This document shows positions 39,295 through 56,200 of a stretch of 64,000 nucleotides of DNA, one piece after another. Position numbers and translations under genes: made by a program. The first letter of the stretch is position 1. Each line of letters opens with the position of its first letter. Where the stretch lies: positions 8,047,501 to 8,111,500 of the forward strand of contig CM067534.1 of assembly GCA_034509925.1 (NCBI GenBank). Reading direction: 5' to 3'. This DNA is from Hirudinaria manillensis (Eukaryota > Annelida > Clitellata > Hirudinida > Hirudinidae). A model generated the notes under the pieces. The model was not told where the DNA came from. It did not search any database and saw only the letters and a program-made list of their open reading frames with translations.

Positions 39295-39512
39295 AATAAA
39301 TAAATAAAGCGCCTCTGTAGCTCACGCGTTCGGCGCTATATAAATGACTTATTATTATTAAATAAATAAATAAAGAAATAAATAAACTAATTATTTTAAT
39401 TATTATTATTTTTAATTGCAAAAACGACCGTCGATTGGCCGAAATGTCCAGCGAACACCCTCAAACGCACTTTTTTTTTAAATTTTATTTCAACCCAAAC
39501 CTACCAATTCAA
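38492..39512. other. Intergenic between LDHD and the 973-residue gene
   Basis: Short AAT run at 38908-38945, a GC-balanced island at 38980-39180 with open frames on both strands but no recognisable domain, AAAT repeats at 39262-39306 and 39358-39385, and a SINE/LINE-like tail at 39306-39350. Confidence 0.45.
39306..39352 (+). mobile_element. Truncated retroposon 3' tail (hairpin plus ATT tail)
   Basis: The sequence 'aagcgcc…ggcgctatataaat' followed by 'gacttattattatta' matches the typical 3' end of many animal SINE and LINE families: a small inverted repeat (AGCGCC with GGCGCT), the word ctatataaat, then a short simple-repeat tail. Only the tail is present, so the family cannot be assigned. 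Confidence 0.45.
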
Positions 39513-42500
39513 TCAACTCCGTAATACCGTTAATGTCTCTTCGTACGACTTCTCGCTTTTTGCTTTCTCTGGGAGTCTTTCGAAGACTTTTATCAAACTC
39601 CTGACGCCCCTAGTGTCGCTGGTGCCGGCAGCCCTGACCGGGCCGACGGAGGCCGGCGCCGTAGTACCCTTTGAGGAAAGTTGCTGCCTTAATTTGTTGA
39701 TGGCCGTCTTATTATAGACCTTCTTAACGGACCCTCTGTCCTTTTTCGTCCTACTTTTGTTCGACTCGTGCCCTTCCAATTTCGTGTCCTTGAGCTGTTT
39801 GATGACCTCGTCGAAGGCCAGTACGACCCCGCTGGTCACGTGCGAGGCCAAACGTCTCATCCTCTTTTGTGTCTCTTCGCCCAGCTCTCTTTTCTTTGGC
39901 TTTCTGGGGTAAGGCTTCGGTAGACCGGCTTGCCCCTCTTCCAGGAGAGGAGGGACCTTGGTCGGTTGGGCTGCCGCCCTTTTGGCCAGACTGTGGGCAC
40001 TACTGATCGAATAGGAGTCTTCGGATTTTTTATCGTTTTTGTTCAGGCTCTTGATCAGGGCCACAGGGGTTTGGCCGTTCAGGCCTTCGAATATCAACAG
40101 CTTTCTATTCAGCGAGAGTCCCGACTTTGACATCGTATGCCTAGCGTCAGAGACGAGCTGCTTCTGACTGCATTTCGACTCCTGATAATGCAATGTCAAG
40201 GAATCTCTGAGCCATGAAATTAACATCTGTTTTTTTTTGTTAGGGAATTTAGGGAGCTTTTTAAAAGGAAATTTAAGTTTAAAATTCCAATTAAAATAAA
40301 TTAAATATGTATTTAATATAATTATGAATTAGAATTGTTATAAAAATTAAATATTATTAACAGAAATGACCGAAAATAAGCCAAGCGACCAACTCGAAAG
40401 ACACTGCTTCTGCGTGAACTTGTAATCTTCAAATTCTGTTCTTTCGATTCGAGATGCCACGTGGAGCGATGGATGGTCGGGTTTTTAGTCCCGGGGGTGA
40501 CCTGGCCGTTCAGAAGAGGGGATTGAGTTCACTTATTAAAAGATGGCTTTTCAATTGTTTTTAAATTTAAATCTCCATTTTGCAATTCTTTAATCTTATT
40601 AATATTAATATCTTAATAATTCATTTCTATTGTTGTTGTTGTTATTTTGCATATTTTTACTTGTTTATTTTTTTTAAATCGTTTTTTTTAAACCTACCTC
40701 ATTGAACGGTTGAAGAGAGAGTTCAGTATCGGTCGATCTGCTATGGTAGGCGGTGGTGGCGCTTTGAAAGACGAACGCACACGTTATTGGCACTTAACAA
40801 CTTAACAACTCTGGACAGTGACAGACAGGACAAACAGGAACTAGTGGCCAACAAGGGCCAACAAGGGCCAACAAGGGCCAACAAGGGCCAATAAGGGCCA
40901 CAACACTCACCTCGATGAACTGTTCTTGTTGTCCTCACCTATTGATCTCGTTGCGAACCTTCGCCTGGAGCAACTGAGCGACTCGTTCTGTCTACTGGAC
41001 TTCCTGTTCTTAGTCAGATCGTCTATGCGCTCCTTTAGCTCCCAAGCGTAGATACGATTCCATAGAGTATCCGAGCAGTTGGCCTCCAAATCGTCTGAAT
41101 TCCTTCCGAACTCTCCGTCCTCTCTCGAAGGAAACGACGGTTGGTCGGCGAACAGCTTCTGGAAGAGAAAGTTGAAACTGTCCTCGGTGTTTTTGCAGCC
41201 CTTGCTCCGAGAACGACGCCATGGAACGACCGGTATGCTTTGAGGCAGGACGGACTTGGACCGGGGGGTCTTGTTCTTACGGTGCTTCGACTTCTCATAG
41301 TCTGCCTTGTCTTTAGACTTGTTGTCTGGGGAGAGATTGACTGGATTCGTGACGTTCTTGAAGTTGTCGCGTTTGGTCGAAGCGTCGACGACGTTCTTTG
41401 AGCTGATGTCGATCTTCTTACCGTTGATGACATTCGTCAGACTATTCTGCTGCTGCTGCTGGTGGTCTTTGCCGGGAACGCTAAACTTGACGCCACGGTT
41501 GGGTGGTAAAGTCGAAGCACGGTTCCTAGCGGCAGCAGGGGGATTGGTGCTTTTGATCCTGAAAGCCCTCCTCATTATGTCTCTGAAAGTGGTCGGCCGA
41601 TGAGCGAACTTGACGCTTTCTCCTTTGACCGCGCTGTCCTCTATGGACTTGTTCAGCGCGCCGGTGGACCCCAAGTTGACGGACGAGCCGTCCCTCTTCC
41701 TGGAAGATTCGCTGCCGGCGGCGAGGTACAGCCTGGATCCGCGATTCTTCTCCCGCTCCCTGAAGAGGATCAAATCAAGCTGCTTGATCGTGTTCTTTAC
41801 GTTGACGTTGCTATACTTTTCGCTCAGCGTGTTCTTGTCGTAGTTGTTCTCGAGAATGGCGTAGCTGTTGAACATCTTGACCAACTGGCTCACGTCTTTG
41901 CCTTCGGCCTCTTTGAGGGAGCATACCAGGGGGCACGCGAGAGGGTGGTGGTCGGTGACGGTCTTTCTTTCTTCCCCCGCCCTTCCCGGGTCGGACAGGG
42001 AGGAACTTTGGTGCGAATGACCTTTGTTCTCCGGCCTGCCTGAATCAGAGACGCTTTTCTCTTCGACTTTGTCAGGCTTTTTGTTGTCACAACTACTGCT
42101 GTGACTGTTGATGCTGTTGTTGTTGCTGACGTTGTTGTTGCCGCTGTCGTCGTCGTCGTTGTTGTCGTCGTCCTGTGGATAGTGAGCGTCCTTGAGCACG
42201 TAATTCGCGTCAGGCGGGTTGACACTAAGATTTCCAAACTTGTCGAAACATCCGGACAGCATTTGAGAAATCTGCCTCTCCAAAGAGGATTTGGACTGGG
42301 AAACGTTGGAGTCGAAATTCTTCTCGTGGTCGTTGATACATTTAACGAACCACTCTGTCAACATCTGTTGATCCAGCACCTCGTGTTGATTTTCACCAGA
42401 ATTCCTGGAGCGGTTCTGGATCGAGTTGTGATTAGGCGTGGACATTGGATTCGACAAAAATGAAATCTTCTGCCTCCTCGGTTGGCCGTAAGGGTCTATG

Positions 42501-42967
42501 TTGACGAAATAGTCTAAATGGGGATTTGAGTATTTGAACGCCACTTCGTCTGGTCTTGGGCCTCGCGCATGAGTCTTGGATGGATGAGTTAGGATCTCAA
42601 CGTGGTGCTTCTCCGTAGAAAATCTATCCGTAAATCTTCCGAAGAATTGCCTCAGTGAGACTGCCTGTAGAGACTGCCTGATGGACAGTTCGGATATAGA
42701 GCCTGATATCCAGCCAGTGAGCTTGCCAAACATCTTCTTGATATTATCGAAACTCTCTTGGAACGATGACTTTTTCTCCGGTGCCACGACTGGAGGATCT
42801 ATGAAGGTCACTTTCCTTGGTCTCTGTTCTCCGTTTTGATTCGCTCGTCCGCCGGAATTCCAATCATCTTCTTCCGCCAGGAAACTCCGTCTGTTGACCG
42901 GACTACCGTATGAGTACCAGCTGAACATTCTGTCGTCAATCCATGGCCTTGTAGTGTAGGGTCTCAT
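39513..42967 (-). CDS. Unrecognised 973-residue disordered protein
   Basis: I do not recognise this protein. Four exons with matching phases: 40911-42967, 40698-40740, 40394-40501, 39513-40226, totalling 2922 nt (973 codons plus stop). The start MRPYTTRPWIDDRMFSWYSY has Met in a plausible context. Most of the sequence is polar, Ser/Asn/Lys/Arg rich and low complexity, with an acidic-Asn stretch (DDDNNDDDDSGNNN) at about residues 265-285. Possible ordered pieces are about 75-125 (SSFQESFDNIKKMFGKLTGW), 205-245 (MLTEWFVKCINDHEKNF), and 'LWNRIYAWELKERIDDLTK' near residue 650. The C-terminal exon is basic (KPYPRKPKKREL) and ends ETLTVLRS. There is no signal peptide or membrane segment. A nuclear or cytoskeletal adaptor would fit but is not shown. 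A 10-bp minisatellite lies next to the exon 1 donor. Confidence 0.72.
40846..40902. repeat. 10-bp minisatellite (gggccaacaa)n
   Basis: Five to six near-perfect copies of gggccaacaa, the last one diverged, starting about 10 bp into the intron after the 40911 donor of the 973-residue gene. Confidence 0.85.
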
Positions 42968-44780
42968 CGCCGAGTTTGTTTGTTTTTTTTTTAATAAGAG
43001 CTAGACGGTTAAAGAGGTAATTAAACAATAAAGCCTGTAATGTCGATACGTTTTAAGATTTCGTAAACGTTCAAATGAAATAGCATGGAGAAGTTCCGAC
43101 TAAGGGTTCCAGAAAGATTACATAATAAAAAGTTAATGCGTAAATATGGATCAGCCTAGTTTTTTCCATTTAAAAATCGAACAGTCAAACCATGTACCAA
43201 GTTTACCGATAATTCATTTAAGTTAACAACTCGATTAAGTGAAAATATCAAGCAAATATTTTTAAAAATCCAATATTTATTACATACTTCAAGTTGTTAA
43301 GCAGAGGAGTGTCCAATAGCACACAATTACGAGGATTTAAAACGATACATTCGCGTGTTGTTTACAAAATGCAGACGATACGAATTTGACGCAGTAAAAC
43401 AACGAAAACAAAATGTCGCCTCTTTTATTTAATAATCAGGCTAAAAATAAATGTCCTTTAAACTAAATTTAATCATTAAAAAATATTTTTTTAAAATAAA
43501 TTCTAACCAATTCTAGATTTAAATATTTAGTGCGTATCTTTATCAATATCCAAATTTCTCCTAAAACTAATACCATCAACGTATCGTAAACAAGAATATT
43601 TTATTTCTTTAATTAAACAATTATCCACACAGCCACCCGACCGTTTAGAATAATTTATGTCTTATACTTAAACTCTGGCGGCCATAATGAAAGTTTCCCT
43701 TGAAGGTTTGGTCAAGATGGAAGACGAATGCGTTGCTAAGAGCAGCAATGTCCTCCATAAAGCACAAGGACCGTCTATTTCCTAAAGGCAGCATTCCTTA
43801 TCATTGTACTGCTTAGGGGATGACGGTCAGATCGTGTGCCACGTAACTTTTCCAGTCTAAGAATGGAAGACTTCGTGACGTTTACATAGCCATGAAAATG
43901 ACTCACGTGAACATTATCATCGTCGTCGTCGTCGTCGTTGTCACTACCGTCTTTAAGCGTTTTATCCAGGGCCTCTTAGAGGATGGGGTACTTGAAATTT
44001 TAGACTGGGATTTCTGAAATATGTTGGGGGAAGAGGGTTTCGCTGGTTTAAGCCACCTCTACCCCAAATGGTTGAATGAAATACCCAACACCATCGTCGT
44101 CATCTTCATCATCACCACCACCACCACCATCATCATTATCATCATCATTTCTACTGATCCGGTGACTAGAGAAAAGATGTACGACGCCATTTAAAAAAAT
44201 TGTGGAATCCTGTGGATATTTTGTGAAGATTTCTATTGGCTGAAAGGTTGTTTACCCTCGGGCGAGGAAGTACTTAGGCCAGCAATAATTGCCCTCGAAT
44301 GACCTTCGCCTTGAAATATCGACCAATCACATTCAGTGCTTGGCTAATCAGGGCAGCCAATAAAGTGACATTTAATTCGGAAGTGGCAAATAATGTGATA
44401 TATTCATAATAAATGTCATAAAATTAAATAACATGGAATGCTAGTTACAATACAGTTGGCAATAAAACCCATTATTTGTAAAAAAAATATTTATTTATTT
44501 TTTTTATTTATTTATATAAACAAATAAAACAATTATAGTAGACCGTTGACTTAAAAGCTTAATCCCAAAAATGTAATAATTAATTTCTTTTAATAAACTG
44601 GAGCTTCAAATCGTCATCATCATCATCATCATAATCATCGTCAACATCGTCATCATCATCATCATTATCGACCTCGTTATCATTGTCATCGTCATCCGTC
44701 ATCGTCGGTGTCAGAAAGGAAGACATCGGCTGGGAATTTCTGATTCCTTGATGTTAATGGCTGATTTCCATGTGGTCCTT
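42968..44780. other. Intergenic; no supported exon
   Basis: AT-rich with small trinucleotide runs (GTC at 43920-43940, CAT at 44097-44150, CAT at 44612-44700). I found no splice-compatible conserved coding segment. Confidence 0.5.
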
Positions 44781-44785
44781 CCAGG

Positions 44786-44864
44786 CGATGACGACGACGA
44801 TGATGATGATGATGATGACGACGACGATGATGATGATGATGACGACGATGATGATGATGATGAT

Positions 44865-44899
<35 letters not shown>

Positions 44900-44912
44900 G
44901 ATGTATGACGAG
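44786..44912. repeat. GAT/GAC trinucleotide array
   Basis: About 40 mixed GAT and GAC triplets, all reading Asp on the plus strand and ending EMYDEEGDEL-stop at 44930. An acceptor-like 'ccttccag' precedes it. It could in principle be a terminal exon, but no partner exon is found. Confidence 0.7.
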
Positions 44913-45129
44913 GAGGGAGATGAGTTATAAATTTAATTAAAGACTAATTTTTTAGAGAATTAATTTTTAAAGAACTGCACTCAGAAAAATTATGATGAAT
45001 GGTTTTCTCTGCATTTGTTGACGAATTATTTTAAAACGTTGCCAATATTCAAGATAAACTAGGTTTAATCAAGATAATAATAATAATAATAACGAATAAT
45101 AATTATTATTAATAATATAATAGTTATAA

Positions 45130-45132
45130 GGA

Positions 45133-45207
<75 letters not shown>

Positions 45208-45216
45208 CATTATTAT
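45130..45216. repeat. (ATT)n microsatellite
   Basis: About 28 ATT units, nearly perfect. Confidence 0.9.
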
Positions 45217-45328
45217 TATTCAGCTGAAAACGTTAGATGTAAACATGGCGATGTAACAACTCAAAAGTATTGATCCTACGAGTGAAATTTTCCTGCCGCT
45301 CTCCACGTCCTGCCACGAAAGCAGAACA

Positions 45329-45640
45329 ACCATCCATCCATCCTTCCATCCTTCCATCCATCCTTCCATCCATCCTTTCATCAATCCTTCCATCCATCCA
45401 TCCTTTCATCCATCCTTCCATCCAACCATCCTTCCATCCATCCTTCCATCCATCCTTTCATCCATCCTTCCATCATTCATTCGTTCGGCCGTCCATCTGT
45501 TCACCCCCTTCAGTACCTTTCCAATCATTCATTCATTCATTCATCTATCCATCTATCCATCCATCTTTCCATTCATTCATTCATTTATCTATCCATCTAT
45601 CCTTCCATCATCTATTCATTTTTCCACCCATCCATCCATC
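45329..45640. repeat. CCATCCAT/CCTT tetranucleotide array
   Basis: About 300 bp of CCAT-family units (ccat, cctt, attc) with decay toward the right end. ORFs across it are repeat artefacts. Confidence 0.9.
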
Positions 45641-45721
45641 CGGTCCTAACTCTGAAAAGCGGAACTTAAAACGTTTGAATGACGTTGAACGAATGGAACA
45701 TAGTACCATGGTTGATAACAT

Positions 45722-45952
<231 letters not shown>

Positions 45953-46154
45953 TACAGTGGCATTATCGTCATCATCATCATCATCGACCAACACTGCTGG
46001 CAAAAGTCATCTGTAAAAAGTATGCTATGAAATTATTTCTAACCAGGATATGGCGGCAAATTGCAAATTGCAGCAGACGAGTTTTGTTTCTCGAATTGTT
46101 TCTTTCAACGAACGATGGACTCAAATTGAGGCACCATTTTCAAAATTAGATTAT

Positions 46155-46440
46155 AAACGGTAGAAACAACAACAACGACAACAACAACAACAACAGCAAT
46201 AGCAAGTGGATGGATGGATGGATGGATGGATGGATGGATGGATGGATGGATGGATGGATGGATGGATGAAAGGATTGATGGATTGGTGGACGGACGGAGG
46301 AACAACAACAACAATAATAACAGTAGCAACAACAACAACAACAAGAGCAAGTCTAAATACTCGTGAAACACTAGCAACAATCCGATACTAATGAAGACGA
46401 CGACGACGACGAAAACAACAACAGCAACAGCAACAACACA
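46155..46440. repeat. GGAT array within CAA-rich sequence
   Basis: CAA triplets, then about 15 perfect GGAT units at 46205-46267, then more CAA/ACA triplets to 46440. Confidence 0.85.
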
Positions 46441-46750
46441 TAAAAGGCAGATGTCCGTTTTGTCGATGTTGACATTCGATTATCTTCGATCGAAACGTAC
46501 CAATTTAGGCTTTCAAGGGTGTTGAAATGTCAATGATGATGATTGTGGCATTCTCTTATCTCGGTGGGAGACCTCATCCGGGAAATACTGCTCATTGATG
46601 TCTTAACTAGTTCGAAGTTAAATGTACTAATTTATTACGAGCTAATTAACATTCATTAACCTCTTGCTTGACCTTTTGGAGATTGAAAATTTTCTAACGA
46701 GGCATTTCTGACGACAGTAGGCGATGCACGCTTGTGCCTTCAAAGCCACG

Positions 46751-46798
46751 CGTATAAAAGGCTCTGAGATCCCAACTGGGGTCATCTCTATCAGTCCC
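46751..46798 (+). promoter_or_regulatory. Candidate TATA promoter
   Basis: The word cgtataaaaggctctg has a TATA box at 46753, with initiator-like sites 'gtcatct' about 30 bp and 'tcagtc' about 38 bp downstream. It is on the same strand and about 1.8 kb upstream of the first certain exon of the rolling stone-like gene, so it may drive that gene. Confidence 0.35.
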
Positions 46799-47764
46799 TG
46801 TAGGCCCCCTGATAAACATTTTGTTTTGTATTTTGTCGGTAAAGTGTTTACGTTTGTTTACGTTCTGAGATGTCTAAGTCTGGACTGGAAAAATCCAAGC
46901 CGGAGAATCCGTGACTTCGTTGAGTCTCCAACTTGCTATTGATTCTATGGTCGTAGTGGAAAACATGTAGACCGACTTGTCTATCGCCTGGAGAGACATT
47001 TCTCGAGCAGTCGTTTCTGTTTGTCCTCGCATGTCATCCTACTCCGTGTTGATTGCTTCTGACGTCCCGGTTGATTGACTGGAGCCTGATTGGTTGATTG
47101 ATTGACTGATTGATTGAAGCAATATCAATCAATAGCGTGTCGATTAGAATATATCGAAAGAGATAAACACTTGAAGAATGGCCAAACAGATGACCTTTTG
47201 TTCCAGCATTGGAAAGTGGTGCAGGAAAGAATTTCATCCGAAGAATTTTTCTCTCGTTCATCACAATTTCCACCTGTTTGTGGAATCACAGGTACTTGTC
47301 TCTCCTGATATTGGTTGAGTGTTTTATTTTATGCACTGCGATGATGATGACGATGATGATGATGATGACGACGGTGATGACAACGGTAATGATGATGTTG
47401 ATTAGTGGAAGAGAAATTATTGATAATTTTAAAATAAAAGAAATTCTATTCTGATCGATTCATTCGAGGTCAACTTATATTCGGCTTTTGGAGACATTTA
47501 CGTCCAAATCCATCCATTGCGGTCAAATCAAAATCCCTCGCAACGCGAAACCGACTGGTGATGATAAATTATGCATGACGGATGGGTGAATGAATGAATG
47601 AATGAACGAACGAAGGAAGGAACGAACGAACGAATGTTTTGCGATGGATGAATGAGGGAGCCATTCGATTGAGTGGACTGCTATGCAGGTTGGTACGTCA
47701 TCATCAACCTCACAATCGTCATCATCACCGGTGTGGAATTACCGTCATCATCATCATCACCATT

Positions 47765-47800
<36 letters not shown>

Positions 47801-48573
47801 GCCTTCATCATCACGTGACTCTTTGAGAAAGGAAGCCCGGGTTCCGGTGCAACACCTGTCCGACAAACCCTCCACTACAGGTTGCGGATCACCATGGATG
47901 CAGGAAAACACTTCCACCTGTTCGTCGTGCACCTGTTGGAATCGCGGGCTTTGAGTCGTCAACTGGAGATGCGTTTAAGTTCAAGCGTCTCGTTCCAGAA
48001 AAGTGCCAGAAACGTCTGCTCGAAATGACTTTCGCGCGGCAAAAAAAAGAAAAAAATGAAATCAAATCCGAACCGGATCGCACACGGGCACCTCTTCTCG
48101 ATTTCTCACGGACGGATTTCCCTCTGCACGACGGCGGGAACGTCTAAGAATCGGGCAGACGGAACGAGATGGAATGAAAAGAGGCGGTCTTGAAAAGAAT
48201 TTCTCTGCCGGAGAGAAAAAAAATTGATCCTGCAAAAGAGAAAAAAAAGACACTGACAAATGGCAGCTAATTTGAGTGAATGAGAGGGTTATTGAGCGGC
48301 TGAGTGAGTGAGTGCACGAATGGGTGGGTGGATGGATGGGTGGATAGATGTATGGGTGGATGGATGGGTGGGTAAATGAACAGTGGGTGAATGAGTGCGC
48401 CTATGTGCGCACTTGTGCTCCAGTTGGTATTGAGCCAATACCTAGCTAATCAGCCTTTCTCTCTTTCTTCCTCAGACCTCCTCTTTTAAAATGAATAATT
48501 ACTAAATAAATAAATAAAATAAATAAGCAAATAAACAAGTAAATAAATAAATAAATAAATAAATTCTTTTCAG
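46799..48573. other. Possible 5' region of the rolling stone-like gene
   Basis: Holds GAT repeats (47341-47375), GAAT/GAAC repeats (47589-47632) and a CAT run (47745-47805). The N-terminal exon of the gene starting at 48574 should be here, but I could not fix one with the right phase. Segments ending near 47302 and 47960 are weak candidates. Confidence 0.35.
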
Positions 48574-52581
<4,008 letters not shown>

Positions 52582-53296
52582 ATAATTTATTTATGTTTTG
52601 ATCCTTAGGTCTTGGATTTCTTCTTTAAGAACATGATGAACGGGATGAAATGTGAATTTGTTTTGGATCGGTTAGCCAAGTTAGTTAAGTCTGAATTAGT
52701 CTAAGATTTGTAACATCCGATTACTTATCTCCTGGTGAAACCTCCTTAGATCATGTCGCACAGCTAGGAAAAGAAAGGTTATGCACTTAAATAAATAACG
52801 TAGGCACTTATTCATTGATTAGTAAGAAATAGTATGTTTGAATTGTTGTCACAATAGAAGACAAAATAAAAACGTACGTGAAACTTGTTATTTCTAATGA
52901 AAAAAGATAGCCTGTCTACGAAATCCAAAGAAACTAATGTCTATTCTGAGTTCTTTTGCCACCAAAAGTATTAGGCTGGACACTAGTGAACAAAGGAACT
53001 TTTGTTGTAGTAAATATGTTCATTAAACGGTTTAAATTGTAAAAAATTATTTCAATGAAACTATAGTATTATCTAAAAAAAGTACCTAAAAAGCTATATT
53101 AATTCTAGGCTCTAACAAAAATAGGTAATTAGAACCGCCTTATTTAAAAGTGAATGTTTGTTTACGTGCCGCCCCGTTAAACTTTGCTGAGAGCGGCATG
53201 TTTTCTTAAATTTCTAATTACGGATAGGACGCGTAATGAAAAGTTGACGAAATAAAGACGAATTTTAACTCAACAGAGTTTGTCTGACGAAGTGAA

Positions 53297-56200
53297 ATGC
53301 ATTCACCCACAAAAAGAAAGCGGGAAAGTGACGGGGAAGAGAACCCGAGCAAACGTTCTGCTATTGACCCGCGAGGCCAGGGAAATACGGCGAGAAATGA
53401 GAGACAAAATAACATAAACACGAGAACAAATGAACAAGAAAATAGAAATGCGGAAGAAAGCGTTTGGGATGATGATGATTTCGACGATATTCTAACCCAA
53501 CCGGATAATGTAGAGCGACTGGAAAAATTAATGGCAGATTCTCAGATGGCTGACGAAGAAAAAAAGGAATCGACGCGCAAGATGACACTTCCTCCGATAT
53601 TCATTGAGACAGAATTAGGGAAAGAAATGTTTAGGGAACTTGACCAGCAGGTTACGAAACACATATAAATATATTTTATTTTATATTTAATTCCCTTCTG
53701 TATTTTCAACATTATAATTTACCTCATTCCATCATTATGTCTAAATTGTCAGTCTGAAAAACAATGATTTTATGATTTTTTTAGGTAAAAACCCTAAGGG
53801 AACAGTTGTATGCCAAAGATGGGCAGGTGAAATTTCTCAACGAAAACTTCTCCAAAGTCCAGCGAACGCTTCACGAGGAGAGGGAAAAAGGTTGGAGATC
53901 CATGGAGGATCAAAAGAAAAAGTTTGATGAAGAAAGGGCATCCATGAGGAGCGAAATAAACTCCCTGAGGGCGCAACTGGATTTCCGACAGCACAATGCA
54001 AACAGGGCAAACTTTGCCCAATCGAGTCCCAGGCCGCAATCCAACCAATTTGCCAGCAGGACGCGAAGCCTCGGGGGGTCTCTGCCCCCGAGACCGACCC
54101 TGGAGACCAACGGGTCCCCCAATTGCAGCGACCTCAACAATTCGACGGGCAAAGTTGAGGTCAAGGAAGAGTCTTGCCAAGCTGGACAGGAGGAAGATGA
54201 AGAGTATGTTAGGGCTTGGAATCTCAAAGGAAAATGTTTGTAAAGTTTGTCTCTAAAGCTTTGAAGAAAATTTAGTTTTTTTTTCTTGTTACAATTATTT
54301 CAAATTTGTTAAATTAAATAAATCAATGCAGATCTTCATCCTTAAATTTACGATCAAACAATTCACTAAAGTTAATAAATAAATCTGATATCACGACCGG
54401 TTACTTAGCAAGCCACAAATTCAACGTGACCTACACTGGCGGAGTCCTGGGCATGCAGAGTTCTTTGAGGCACTACGCCAACCAATTGTTTTCAGGAGAT
54501 GTCGGATGTCAACAAAACCATCAAGTATGTCAAGTGAAGGATCAATTGAAGTCCTCCAAATTCGTCAAAAATCCGAGCAGCGATAGGTTTTTAAGATTTT
54601 TTATGAGAGATTTTAATGTTTAAATGAATGCAAATATTTGTGCAAACAGATTTATTTTGGATTTAGTGAATTTAATCACAATAATAGCAAGTCACTTGCA
54701 CTGACAAATACCAAAGATGAATTAATTTTTAAAAGTAATTTTAAAAACGAAATCTCATCAATGCCTCATTGCTCTGCCAGAGTCCTGGTCATGTACCACG
54801 AATTGGTCGCCAAGAAAGTCCTCTGCTCGGGGGTGGAGACGCTACACAGGAGCAACTTTGTCCCTGCGTCTCGAGATCGGCCCCTGATCAGCTCGACACT
54901 CGTGGCCTTCTTGGAAGAAGTCTTGAAGGACCTCAAGTCGTACCTCGAAGTCCTGCCAATGAAGAGGCAACAACAACAGCAGCAACAGGTGACCATCAAC
55001 CTCATTCCTTTAAGGAGGAGGAAGAAGAAGCAGAAGGACATGAAAGCCAAGACTAAGGATGTCAGCCCCATAGCAGACGTTCTGGTCACGGTCCACGGCG
55101 TCTTGGCGCCCTGCGGTCCGAAGGAATACGAGCACCTGTTCCGGGTGAGATTTCGCAACAAAGACGGGCTTTGCGATTGTGACTGTGATGGGCTGTTGTT
55201 TTGATGTTTGTGTGTTTTATGGGTTTGTTTATGTTTGGATTGGTTGGGAGATGTCATGTCAAGTGGTGGATATTCATTAGTCATTATCATGGATGGCAAC
55301 AAATTTGAATAAATTATAATATTTAATATTGGCTTGGCTCCATTCTCAAATTCATTCCATAAATGTCTTGTCTTTCCAGATGCCAGTCTTCAGAGAACTG
55401 ATGACGACATTGGTTGACATCGCCAACAAGGTAACCGTGACTCGTGACAACGGTCTAGAATGGTCTGTGATGATGCGACGTTGCAATTGCAGGAATCGAT
55501 GGAGGATCAATTTGAGGTCATCTCCATGTGTCTGAAGGTCATCAATTCATCGCTTGAGAGCAGTGAAGCCGAGAGCATGTCTTGGTGAGTATATTTGAGA
55601 TGAAGAAGAAGATGATGATGACGACACTTGAAATAATAAGATTAGAAAAATATTGAATTACATAGAATTTTAAAACAAAGAATCTTAAAAAGACAAAAAA
55701 CCCTGCATTTAAAATTCAAAATCCTGAACTCTTGAACTGTAATCTTTTCTCTTCAGCTTTGACGCGCTATTGGACGAACGCGGCCTGATTTCGACGGTGC
55801 TGTCGGGCGAAGATGACCTGGAAAAGCCGAGCGAGGTCCACGAACTCCTGACCTTTCTGGTCCTGGAGGTCGTGACCTCTCTGACCTCATCTACTGTTTT
55901 TAAAAGCAAAACTTGTACAGAAATAAGTGAAGGTCTCGAATTGTTTTTTTTTAATTATTATTATTAATTTCAATTTTATTGTCTTGAAGGTAGATGTTCT
56001 TAATTGCTTCTCTTCAGCTGTATAATTAAATATTTATTCCAGATTTGATAGGTTTTTTAAAATAATTTAATAAATAAAAGGAATAATTGCAGTAATATTA
56101 CTTGCTCTAACAATGTTACTGCAAACATATTATTATTACTTTGTTGATCATTGTGTCTCATCAAACCCTGGCAACGAAAACGAATTTATGTTAACAACTG

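Noticed and set aside
41010-42463. Several 70-147-residue plus- and minus-strand ORFs inside the 973-residue gene
   Set aside because: Shadow frames of exon 1; the minus-strand frame has the start, length and splice continuity.
47681-47962. 93-residue ORFs on both strands with poly-Asp or poly-Ser
   Set aside because: Generated by the CAT/GAT repeat at 47745-47805; no splice or domain support.
53910-54256. Alternative frames across ATRIP exon 2
   Set aside because: The frame with the LREQLYAKDGQVK coiled coil is the conserved one.
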